Source: Oasisia sp. SBJ-2009 (lineage: Eukaryota; Annelida; Polychaeta; Sabellida; Siboglinidae). From it: a stretch of 64,000 nt of DNA. A model generated the notes under the pieces. That model worked only from the letters and a program-made list of their open reading frames with translations, ran no database searches and had not been told where the DNA came from. Below, piece after piece: positions 36,663-47,500 of the stretch. Where the stretch lies: contig OZ024864.1 of NCBI GenBank assembly GCA_964017155.1, positions 38,454,730 to 38,518,729 of the forward strand, written 5' to 3'. Made by a program: the position numbers and the translations under genes. The number at the start of each line of letters is the position of its first letter. Positions within the stretch are counted from its first letter, which is position 1.

Positions 36663-38930
36663 TTAGGGACTGGCTATTTAGCGAGCTGCTCGGGAAATAG
36701 CAGCCCGACGTCGCCTTATTTGTCGAGCTGCTCGGGAAATAAGGGACCGACCTCGCCTTATTTCTCGAGCAGATCTGGATATGCATATTCGTGCACTTAG
36801 GAGTATTGTTATGGCATGTAAGTTGACAAACTAATTGTTTGTAGTAAATGTAACGCTGCTGGAAATTTTCCTGTCTGTATTTGTCCGTTCTGATGAGAAA
36901 TAGGTCCGTATCGATGTAACGTCATTGAGTTAATGAACCCTCCCTGTGTTGGCTTGTTGTTGTGCTGCTGATCGGCCGCTGATGGCGTGGTCGCGTGAAA
37001 GCCGCAGTGTATGTCTGGGAGTTGTATCACAAATAAAGAACTTCATAAAGCGTTCTCATGTACAGTTATTGAACAGACGAAGCAAAGAACGTGTGACAAT
37101 CGAAATTTTTTATTTGTCGAGCTGCTCGAGATATAACGCCAGATTCGTTAGGTATTTGTCGAGCTGCTCGGGAAATAGCGACGACTCGTCTCGTTATTTG
37201 TCGAGCAGATTTTTTGATGAATCTGTGGGCTCTTACAAAGTATTTTCGTGCACATACTAATTGTTAGTAGTAAATGCGATGCTGTTGGGTCGTTTCCTGC
37301 TGGTATGTACCCGTTTTCATGAGAAACAACGAGTTTTCTTAGCCATCGATCTGCTCGAGAAATAGCGGCGACTCGACTCGCTATTTGTCGAGCTGCTCGA
37401 GAAATAGCGGCGACTCGTCTCCTTATTTGTCGAGCAGATTTTGTGATGAATCTGTGAGCTCTTACAAAGGATTTTTTTGCACATACTAATTGTTAGTAGT
37501 AAATGCGATGCAGTTGGGTCGTTTCCTGCTTGTATTTATCCGTTTTTATGAGAAACGAAGAGTTTTCTTAGCCATCGATCTGCTCGAGAAATAGCGGCGA
37601 CTCGACTCGCTATTTGTCGAGCTGCTCGAGAAATAGCGGCGACTCGTCTCCTTATTTGTCGAGCAGATTTTGTGATGAATCTGTGAGCTCTTACAAAGGA
37701 TTTTTTTGCACATACTAATTGTTAGTAGTAAATGCGATGCAGTTGGGTCGTTTCCTGCTTGTATTTATCCGTTTTTATGAGAAACGAAGAGTTTTCTTAG
37801 CCATCGATCTGCTCGAGAAATAGCGGCGACTCGACTCGCTATTTGTCGAGCTGCTCGAGAAATAGCGGCGACTCGTCTCCTTATTTGTCGAGCAGATTTT
37901 GTGATGAATCTGTGAGCTCTTACAAAGGATTTTTTTGCACATACTAATTGTTAGTAGTAAATGCGATGCAGTTGGGTCGTTTCCTGCTTGTATTTATCCG
38001 TTTTTATGAGAAACGAAGAGTTTTCTTAGCCATCGATCTGCTCGAGAAATAGCGGCGACTCGACTCGCTATTTGTCGAGCTGCTCGAGAAATAGCGGCGA
38101 CTCGTCTCCTTATTTGTCGAGCAGATTTTGTGATGAATCTGTGAGCTCTTACAAAGGATTTTTTTGCACATACTAATTGTTAGTAGTAAATGCGATGCAG
38201 TTGGGTCGTTTCCTGCTTGTATTTATCCGTTTTTATGAGAAACGAAGAGTTTTCTTAGCCATCGATCTGCTCGAGAAATAGCGGCGACTCGACTCGCTAT
38301 TTGTCGAGCTGCTCGAGAAATAGCGGCGACTCGTCTCCTTATTTGTCGAGCAGATTTTGTGATGAATCTGTGAGCTCTTACAAAGGATTTTTTTGCACAT
38401 ACTAATTGTTAGTAGTAAATGCGATGCAGTTGGGTCGTTTCCTGCTTGTATTTATCCGTTTTTATGAGAAACGAAGAGTTTTCTTAGCCATCGATCTGCT
38501 CGAGAAATAGCGGCGACTCGACTCGCTATTTGTCGAGCTGCTCGAGAAATAGCGGCGACTCGTCTCCTTATTTGTCGAGCAGATGTTTTGATGAATCTGT
38601 GGGCTCTTACAAAGGATTTTCGTGCACATACTAATTTCTAGTAGTAAATGCGATGCTGTTGGGTCGTTTCCTGCTTGTGTTTATCCGTTTTAATGAGAAA
38701 CAACGAGTTTTCTTAGCCATCGATCTGCTCGAGAAATAGCGGCGACTCGTCTCCTTATTTGTCGAGCAGATGTTTTGATGAATCTGTGGGCTCTTACAAA
38801 TGATTTTCGTGCACATTCTAATTGTTAGTAGTAAATGCGATGCTGTTGGGTCGTTTCTTGCTTGTATGTATCCGTTTTCATGAGAAAGAACGACTTTTCT
38901 TAGCCATCGAACTGCTCGAGAAATAACGGG
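36663..38930 (+). repeat. 229-bp satellite array with strong dyad symmetry
   Basis: The marker CATCGATCTGCTCGAGAAAT recurs at 37,344, 37,573, 37,802, 38,031, 38,260, 38,489 and 38,718, exactly 229 bp apart; a last shortened unit (187 bp) ends the array. Inner units look identical, while those at 36,663-37,340 and after 38,580 are diverged, the usual pattern of unequal exchange. Each unit holds ATCTGCTCGAGAAATA and TATTTGTCGAGCAGAT as opposed arms about 75 bases apart, with AAATAGCG/CGCTATTT and a near-palindrome TCGAGCTGCTCGA between them. Open frames inside are by-products. Confidence 0.95.
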
Positions 38931-38990
38931 CCTCTGTATTATCCGGAACTCCCGGACCGTAACTCCCGGAACTGGAATTAAAATACATCT

Positions 38991-39200
38991 ATACCTTCGT
39001 ATGAAATTGATACTTTATGTGTAGTTTAATATTGCTATAATGTAGCTCCTCTGCAAGTATGAAGACAAAATAAAAATTATATTAAATAAGGTATATTTAT
39101 CAGCGACGGAACGTCGAGGGCCGACGATACACGGTCAATATTGAGCAAGATGGTGGTTTTGTACATGTTATGGCTGTTCTACGCCCATACCGGTAACCAC
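38991..39200 (+). repeat. long inverted repeat 1, left arm
   Basis: Matches the reverse complement of 42,668-42,903 with moderate divergence and a few indels (shared blocks: TTCGTATGAAATTGA, ATTGCTATAATGTA, CTCTGCAAGTATGAAGACA, AAGGTATATTTAT, TCAATATTGAGCAAGATGG). It starts just after the satellite. Confidence 0.85.
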
Positions 39201-39340
39201 CTTGGCGCGTGACAATTAAGCATGTTATTAGGGGTTTTGTAAATAAAAATTGAAATAAAAAACTAGATGTGGTTGTGAATAATTTGGAGTTCTTTGAAAA
39301 CACGAGTATTCCACTGGCTACACAAAATGGAAAAGTATAT

Positions 39341-39455
39341 AGTATAGTATAGTATAGTATAGTATAGTATAGTATAGTATAGTATAGTATAGTATAGTAT
39401 AGTATAGTATAGTATAGTATAGTATAGTATAGTATAGTATAGTATAGTATAGTAT
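39341..39455 (+). repeat. (AGTAT)n pentanucleotide array
   Basis: Twenty-three perfect AGTAT units. Confidence 0.97.
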
Positions 39456-40448
39456 AATGCGCTTGCAGTTGTGCATATAAATGTGTGGTTAGTTTATGAT
39501 AATAATGAATATGTTCTACCTATGTCTGTATATACCCCCTGTAATTATTTTAGGGGTGGGTGGGATAAATCCTATCCAAAAGCTTTTTGTATTGTATTTG
39601 TTTATTATAAACGCCTTAGGGTATTTATTTTTAAAATGTTGTTGTCTCCACAATTATATTGACACTAACTGGCTTTACGTCATATATTTGTATGTATCTA
39701 ATAATATGAACTTTCAGTGTCTAAAAATAAAATATTATATATAATAATTACATGATGAATTGTAAATCGTTCAACAGGAAATATTGTTAAAAAATAAATA
39801 TCAGTAATTAGCCTGACATTAGGTCTGAGTATTTCTAAGTACTACTATTTTCAGCTGCGTTATCAAGTCGGTACACAAGTGTACACTGTCACAACATCCG
39901 ATGTAGTTGGTTCCCACATGCAACACAATGACCAGTTAACACCAACATTCTACATAAACAGTATTTAGAATGTTATTACTCGTTTACTGCTATAAATGCG
40001 TGTGTGTGCGTGCGTGCTCGTGTGCGTGCGGGCGTGCCGGTGCGTGCGTGTGGGTGGGTGGGTTTTTGTTAAATATAGGCTTCCCTTAAATATATGAAAA
40101 TCTACATATGTGGTCAAAATAAATATGTTTGTCTAATGACACAATTACTTGTTAATTGCAATATCCTAATTAGACTGGAATACACAGATCACAGTGCTTG
40201 GCTTCACACGATACTCTTCCAGAGTTGATTGGCTTGCAAGGCCAAAATTACAGTGAAAAGCTTGACAGTACTTAGTGTGTGTGTTTATACTGATGAAGCA
40301 TGGCAAGAAAATGTGTTTGTATGTGGTGGAAAGAAATTTCAAGTAATTTTTACGAAAATGTGGTAGTTTGGTGTTTCCAAATAAATTATAACAATATCTT
40401 AGTTATGGCGCAAGAAGTTATGTCCAAAATCATAAATGATGTTCTAAA
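39456..40448. other. AT-rich, no gene seen
   Basis: Short frames only. A TGCG/TGTG-rich stretch occurs at about 39,998-40,062. Confidence 0.5.
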
Positions 40449-41129
40449 TTTGGATTTGTATAACATCATGATTACATTTTGTCTAAATAACTGCGTTGTT
40501 ATTACAGTAGAACATATTTATCTGTATTGATCTGTATACATCTGTTTAATGATTTTTTTTTACATGTGACTTTATTACCTACATTCATGTGAATACATCT
40601 GACATCATGCGTCTTATTATTGCTATATAATTTTTTTTACAGGAGGGAACACATTTTTATCGGATAATTACGTCATTACAATATCTGACAGTACAAAGTT
40701 GTGGATATGGTCTACACATAAATACATGTAAATGCATGCATAAATAACACAAGTCAACCAGTACTTATTTAAGTGATAGAAATAAAAATAAGTTCGCAAT
40801 GACATCTCATTTAAGAAATCTAATTAATTTAAAATAAGGTGGCCAAGTTACAAGTAATTATTATATGCATTTTCAGTTGTGATAGTCATTGGCTTGTGTC
40901 ACTATCTATGGCTTGCTTCGGACCCTTGCTTCTACCAGCTGGCATTACCTTTGATTATCACACTGATCATACTTCACACAAAACTTTACAGCCCAAGCAA
41001 TTGTATGAACACCACAAATGTTCACCATGTATCAAGTGGTAACTGATCTGCTTGAAATAGGAGTGCAACAGGAAGTACACTACAGCTGTCTACCTATAAG
41101 TGTTGATTTTATGGCTTCATTACCAATCA
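40449..41129 (+). repeat. 681-bp inverted repeat 2, left arm
   Basis: Nearly identical, in opposite orientation, to 46,092-46,773; I see only about a handful of differences over the parts compared. It carries a 67-codon open frame (40,839-41,042) that is also open in the other copy with two residue changes, but the high overall identity explains that without selection. Confidence 0.92.
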
Positions 41130-41276
41130 TGTAATGCAAGAAAGAAAGGCTAACTAAGATTATTGTACATGTAAACACATTTTTCTTGTGCTCGCTCTTG
41201 TTTTATGACGTATTGTTGTGAATAAAATACTACTACTACCTCTACTACCGCTACTATCGCTACTACCGCACACGCG

Positions 41277-41278
<2 letters not shown>

Positions 41279-41348
<70 letters not shown>
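41279..41348. repeat. (CA)n microsatellite
   Basis: About 35 CA units, preceded by CTACTACCG-type triplets (41,228-41,270). Confidence 0.95.
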
Positions 41349-41350
<2 letters not shown>

Positions 41351-41548
41351 ATAGTTACAATAGTAGAGCGATTCATTAACATTTAATGTTAAAAATATAA
41401 ATAGATTATGTTATTATCATTTTTTAATCAGTATGTTTACTGTCTGTAATATTATAATTAGACATTTGCTATCTATGTAATCAGCTGAATGTTGTAGAAA
41501 GCTATGTATGTACCCTAAATCATTATGTATAGTGTATAAATGAAGGTA

Positions 41549-42077
41549 GGACAAAACCCCCTCCGGACAAAACCCCCTCGGACAAAACCCCCTCATCATG
41601 GATACTAGCCTCAAGAATTATCAAAAGAAGTAAACTTATCTTGGCTGTATATTTGTGCATACTATATATAATATAGCAGATCGGTGGTGCTGAACAACAA
41701 TCTTCTCTTCTCCTTAAATTTTAGCTTAACTTAATAATTGTATAAATATATTTTTTAAACAAAATTGGACGCATTCAATTGTAATTATAATTTTAAATGA
41801 TATTTTAGTCGTCTTATGATGTATGTCTACTAATTTAAATTATATTTTTAGAAGGTAATATATATATATATTTTAAATAATTTTAAAGGACCTTTTATAT
41901 ATATTGATTTATTAACTAGTTTACAGCACAATTATTGTTAAATAGATAATCTATTATTTTAATTTTGTCTTTATTTATTTATTATATTAAACTATTTTTA
42001 TCATTTTAAAGAACAAATTATGTAAAATATGTATACCTTATATCTATAGCTTATATTTATTTGCCATATTTAATTTT

Positions 42078-42123
<46 letters not shown>

Positions 42124-42151
42124 ACAATTAAATATGGCAAATAAATATAAG

Positions 42152-42204
<53 letters not shown>

Positions 42205-42556
42205 CACTATACGAGTCAACGCCAGACTACATTCTAATTCATCATGTAATGCACGGTGAATATAGCAATAAAGCTTTATTATTATATATAATATATATAT
42301 ATATTATATATAAATTTGGTAAGTAAAAAATGTAAATACATACCAAATATTTTATAATTACTGGCATCATAAAGGTGCTATTCAAACAAGTTACTCTCTG
42401 TCTAATATCTTTGATGAGGGGGTTTTGCCCGGAAATGGATTGTCTAGAAGGAATTATGTATGGAGGGGGTTTTGTCCAAGGATGTTTTGTCCGGAAAAGG
42501 CTTATGTCTAGAGGGGGTTATGTATGGAGGGGGTTTTGTCCGAGGGGGTTTTGTCC
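41549..42556. mobile_element. element bounded by GGACAAAACCCCC inverted arrays, copy 1
   Basis: Left end 41,549-41,600 has three GGACAAAACCCCCTC units; right end 42,413-42,556 has several GAGGGGGTTTTGTCC units in opposite orientation. Inner arm edges are perfectly complementary (CCCCCTCATCA / TGATGAGGGGG). The interior is AT-rich with a microsatellite hairpin and no coding capacity. A related but differently spelled pair occurs at 48,389/49,729, which suggests a non-autonomous TIR family with iterated subterminal repeats. Confidence 0.6.
42048..42153. repeat. long perfect-type hairpin around a TA run
   Basis: Arms 42,048-42,085 and 42,116-42,153 (GCTTATATTTATTTGCCATA and its complement) with TA repeats as the loop; a second TA run follows at 42,157-42,202. 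Confidence 0.85.
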
Positions 42557-42667
42557 GCGCACCGTATAATTATAGTCTACTTTTAATTATAATATTTACC
42601 AGTATATGATATTAAAATATTCTCATGTTTTCTTATGTGTTACTATACAGAGGTTGTTATAAGCTGC

Positions 42668-42903
42668 GTGGTTGCCAAGCCACACCGGTATGACCGGTAG
42701 GTATGGGAGTATGTTCAATGCAGCCATCTTGCTCAATATTGACGGTGTGTCGTCGGCCCTTGACGTTCCGGCGCTCATAAATATGGTGCTTCCATAAATA
42801 TACCTTATTCAATATATCAATTATGTCTTCATACTTGCAGAGGAGTTACATTATAGCAATATCAAATTACACATAACGTTTCAATTTCATACGAAGCGTA
42901 TAT
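42668..42903 (-). repeat. long inverted repeat 1, right arm
   Basis: Reverse-complement partner of 38,991-39,200. It keeps CAAGATGGCTGC, a word resembling YY1-type promoter sites, so the arm may derive from a promoter-bearing element end. Confidence 0.85.
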
Positions 42904-43479
42904 CGGAATCGGAAGTGTTTATTGACCCAATAAAAATATACATAAAGCAATGTTCATACACGTTACCTACAGCTCAAATTATAAAATAATATTACATTAT
43001 AAGTGATTATGAATTGTTACTATAGGTAAAATAACCAGGGGTCGAGGAGATTCCCCCCCCCCCAAAATGTTGTCGCTCTCGTGGCAGCCACCCCATTAAT
43101 TACATCACAATTAAAATATAGTTGGCTATTTTTAAGCACTTACAAATAAACGCACGTACATAATATAGCAACACTAGAATGTCATTACTGTTAACAAACT
43201 TCGCACATCTCAACAAACAAACAACATAATTAGTACATTAAGTTCACTTAGAAATTAGCAAATGATTACAATCTCATAGTTAAATAACACTACGTAGTAT
43301 ATACATACATTTACGGAGGTATACAAAATGAAACACTGCAAATTAGTACATTGATGGTTATGAATGTCCACATATATTGCAGTTTGGTAAAAAGCACAGT
43401 GTTTTGTAATTTTGTTGAAAAATTCCTTTTGCATAACTAATAAATCCTCGTAAACTGTGCGTTGTAATTTTGTTTGTAA

Positions 43480-43619
43480 TGTTAAATGTAGTATTTTTTT
43501 TATCAGTAAAGGGATATCGTGCCTAATGCATCGCGTGACAAAGTTATGCTTAGCCCTATTTGTATGAATATTGTCATGTATCCGTGTGTTAAATGTGTGG
43601 ACTGTTTTATTTAATATAA
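43480..43619 (-). mobile_element. possible second LINE remnant
   Basis: On the minus strand the frame reads VHTFNTRIHDNIHTNRAKHN then FVTRCIRHDI, similar to the HxxNTR region near the C-terminus of some non-LTR reverse transcriptases. It abuts the LINE tail ending at 43,620. Weak evidence. Confidence 0.35.
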
Positions 43620-43800
43620 ATAATAATAATAACTTGTATTGCGCCAATATCCTCGAAAATCAAACTCAGTGGCGCAACAAAACCAAGGGATTAAGCAAAC
43701 TCGTAATCGAAAACAATGCGTGAGTCGTCAATGGTCAAATGGTAATTAAGTCTTGCAAATATACTGGCAATGTCGTGTGCACATACTTATAGTACAGTTT
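43620..43800 (-). mobile_element. CR1/L2-like LINE 3' end
   Basis: Minus strand: residual DIASIFARLNYHL frame, then the conserved 3' UTR (GCGCCACTGAGTTTGATTTT, GAGGATATTGGCGCAATACA) and an ATT tail. It supplies an uninterrupted version of the site occupied at 21,678-24,587. Confidence 0.75.
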
Positions 43801-44240
43801 AGATTCATGCAATTTCAGCATATCTGTAACATGAAGAATTGTTAGTTTCTTAAGCAACGGCTCAGTATGTGCATTATATTTTGTTAAACATATTATTCTA
43901 ATTGTTTTTTTTTCTTCTGTACTTTGATTATTCTGTTACAGCTAAAACCCTATACCATTAGTCCATAATTGATGTATGCCATGGTAACATTAATGCATTA
44001 TGCAAAGTAACTTTCATATTTAGTGGCAAGAATCGTTTTAATTTGTTTAATATGCCTATCAATTTGGAACATTTAATAGATATATTTCAAGTCCGCTGAA
44101 CCCCGTGTAGGCGCCAAATCCGTGGGTTCCGGGCAGTTGCATCCGGAAAATACAGAGGCCTATCAGTACCGCTGACGAAGCAGTTTTTGCCGCCATTTTG
44201 TCATGCTCTGGTAGACATCGACGCCATGCACTCTCTGCGC

Positions 44241-44248
44241 TATAAAAG
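44241..44248 (+). promoter_or_regulatory. TATA box of the FAR1-MULE-SWIM gene
   Basis: TATAAAAG lies 68 bp upstream of the chosen ATG (44,309), predicting transcription from about 44,270. Two earlier ATGs (44,271 and 44,276) begin short or overlapping out-of-frame ORFs; if the start site lies upstream of them they would act as uORFs. Confidence 0.6.
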
Positions 44249-44308
44249 AGGCTGCAGCAGGTTAACGAAGATGAGATGCGCACACCAAGCGTGTGATGAG
44301 CGTCGGTT

Positions 44309-44550
44309 ATGGAAATTGGAAAGAAATTTTCGAGTTGGTCTGAGTTTTCAGATTTCTTTGATAAATGGATGAACGAAAACCACTATCAATTTTACAGACA
44401 TTCTTCAAGAACTGTGAACCAAGCGAATCGTTTGCTTGCGAAAGGAAGACAAAAGTATCCCGATAAACTGCGATACAGCTACGTTCGGTTTGCGTGTAAA
44501 CACTATGGGACATACCGTAGTTCGACCTCTGGCACGCGACCAAATCAACG
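44309..44550 (+). CDS. exon 1: N-terminal half of the FAR1-like finger
   Basis: It encodes 80 codons plus two bases: IGKKFSSWSEFSDFFDKW, SSRTVNQANRLLAKG, YPDKLRYSYVRFACKHYG, then SGTRPNQ. This is the first half of the FAR1-type domain, which in relatives continues directly with RTYK and a Cys. The frame beyond the donor stays open only a few codons. It lies 1.5 kb inside a 681-bp inverted-repeat pair (40,449 and 46,092). Confidence 0.85.
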
Positions 44551-47500
44551 GTAAGCTATCTTTCATCATTTGTGTGAAGTTTTATAGTAATCATAGTTAC
44601 ACTTACACTTACAGGTACTGAGCCTGAGGTAGTGATATGGGATGAGATGCACGTTATAAGTTACAATGTTCACTGACACTATTCAGCATGTATTATTGGG
44701 TACTTTTGCAGTTTAGGGCCGCACCTCGAAAAAAACAACAAAATGATCACCTACGTCTACGATGACCAAACTTCGCAGGGCGTATCTACTACACCTGAAC
44801 TACGCGTATGCACTTGCCATGTGATCAAAAATAATAATTAATGCCTGAAATCGATCAAAATGTGTAAGTAAATAACGCGCTTTCCAGGTGCCACCTGACA
44901 GAGTTCACTGTGGCAGTAGGGACTCGACGAGGAAAGCGCGTTATTTACTTACACATTTGGATCGATTTAAGGCATTAATTATTATTTTTTGTTCACGTGA
45001 CAAATGCATACGTGTAGTACAGGTGTAGTAGATAAACCATACGAAGTTTGGTCATCGTAGGTGAACATTGTGATGTTTTTTTTCGAGGTACGGGCCTAAA
45101 CTGCAAAATTACCTATTATTGTATATTATTTAGTTTAATTTGTGAATATGTACCTGAATAGTAGGCTAGCATATTGTATAGCTAGGGTATGCAGAGTAGC
45201 TGTTTACGGAACTTGGTATAGTTACAACTTCAAAAGCAAATGCATACTAGGGTCCATATAGTATAATACTAGCCACGGGCACATGCATATTACTCACTGG
45301 ACGAGTTACTGATTAGGCATTAGCGTATGGACAAGGTTTGCTCATTAGCGCATATAATAAGCAGACAGTTAAGGCTGAGTTGCATGCTACAGATTGAAAC
45401 CCCTGGCCATGATCATTTCCCTCGTTACTGCCTCTGGAATGAGCACTGTGATCATTAATAGCATATTTTGCATAGTTTGCTAGGTAGAACAGGAAAAATT
45501 ACAGAATGATGTCATGATGATTTTTTGTAGTAAAGTTGTTGCGTTATATTCACATGTAACTGTTAACATAGATCAGAGGATATGAACAATAATTATTTCA
45601 CTCTGTGGTGTGGAATATTTCAAATCATTTGTGCATTTTAAACTGTGCTTATATTTTTTGTACATAAGTGATGTTAGTGCTAATGCTTACAAAGGTATAT
45701 ACATGCAAAAACCTGTCCTAAATATCAAATGTCATTTACATACTTGGTTAAATTAATTACCATAATGCAGAAATATATAATTTAAGTAGTTGTTTTGTTA
45801 GAGTTTGTGATGGCTGCGCCACAGAAATCTACGAAAATTTAAAGATTATTCACTTTCTGCAATATGTCTTGACATATATTTAACATTATTCACTGTGCCA
45901 TCGAGATCTGTTATTACATTTTAATAAAATATCTTTAAATCTTTTAATAAATGAAGAATAATTTTTTTCACTATTTCACAATTAATAGTTCTTTACGGGT
46001 AATGGTACATCAAACAACCTAAGGCTAGTTTACTGCTACTTCAAACATACCAAACCAGCTGACTGATTGACATAATTTATAGCAAACCCCTTGATTGGTA
46101 ATGAAGCCATAAAATCAACACTTATAGGTAGACAGCTGTAGTGTATTTCCTGTTGCACTCCTATTTCAAGCAGATCAGTCACCACTTGATACATGGTGAA
46201 CATTTGTGGTGTTCAAACAATTGCTTGGGCTGTAAAGTTTTGTGTGAAGTATGATCAGTGTGATAATCAAAGGTAATGCCAGCTGGTAGAAGCAAGGGTC
46301 CCAAGCAAGCCATAGATAGTGACACAAGCCAATGACTATCACAACTGAAAATGCATATAATAATTACTTGTAACTTGGCCACCTTATTTTAAATTAATTA
46401 GATTTCTTAAATGAGATGCCATTGCGAACTTATTTTTTATTTCTATCACTTAAATAAGTACTGGTTGACTTGTGTTATTTATGCATGCATTTACATGTAT
46501 TTATGTGTAGACCATATCCACAACTTTGTACTGTCAGATATTGTAATGACGTAATTATCCGATAAAAATGTGTTCCCTCCTGTAAAAAAAATTATATAGC
46601 AATAATAAGACGCATGATGTCAGATGTATTCACATGAATGTAGGTAATAAAGTCACATGTAAAAAAAAATCATTAAACAGATGTATACAGATCAATACAG
46701 ATAAATATGTTCTACTGTAATAACAACGCAGTTATTTAGACAAAATGTAATCATGATGTTATACAAATCCAAATAGCACGCTCTCTTCTGAGGGTAACAT
46801 AATTATTTTGTTATGGACTTCCTGGCTTAGTTTAACAAACAACACATTATGTCCATTACCTTGTCACTGTAGATAGAGGTTTGTGACTTGGAAAGAAAGC
46901 GACTTACAATATATTCACTAAAGTGCAATTTTTCTTCTCATTTACATGTTCTTTCCATTGTTGTCCTATCTATACTGTATAAATAATTTCTACCCTGGAA
47001 ATATTGACATTTTTACGGTCCACCAATAGTAATTACTGAAAGCACTTGACAGCTGGCCCCCTATGATCATGATAAAAAAGACCATGTAGTTTTTATCACA
47101 GTGAAGATAGCTAAAATTAGTTCATCAGAAATGTTCTTTCAGACCAACTTATGAGTTACATTTATTACAGCCAATATGAAGATGCGTCATTTTACTTGTG
47201 TGTACTAATTATTATGTACATTTTAAGTATGAATGTAGCATGACATGGGGTCAAATACACAGTATTACATGTGTATAAATGCAAAATGATTACAATACAA
47301 TTCAAAATAGTTTTAAATGCTAAAGTAGAAATGTGTTTTAAATTCATATATTTGTCAGGATATATTAGTATATAGGTAAACGAAAAACATTATGTATTCT
47401 AGTTTATAGGCACATTTAGTATTTTGCTCATACAATGACAGACATACCAGCATTAGGGAGTCTCATAGCTTTATGCAGAGACACGTCCATCCGTCATTTG

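Noticed and set aside
36946..37260. 104-codon frame inside the satellite region
   Set aside because: Overlaps the tandem repeat and its peptide repeats YLSSCS with the DNA unit; no splice context or family.
36663..38930. CRISPR-like regular spacing
   Set aside because: Units are contiguous 229-bp satellites without distinct spacers, in a eukaryotic genome.
40839..41042. 67-codon frame conserved in both inverted-repeat arms as a gene
   Set aside because: The two arms are nearly identical at DNA level, so conservation of the frame carries no information; composition is not protein-like.
44059..44283. 74-codon minus-strand frame over the FAR1-gene promoter
   Set aside because: Coincides with the TATA box and 5' UTR of the plus-strand gene; contains no recognisable domain.
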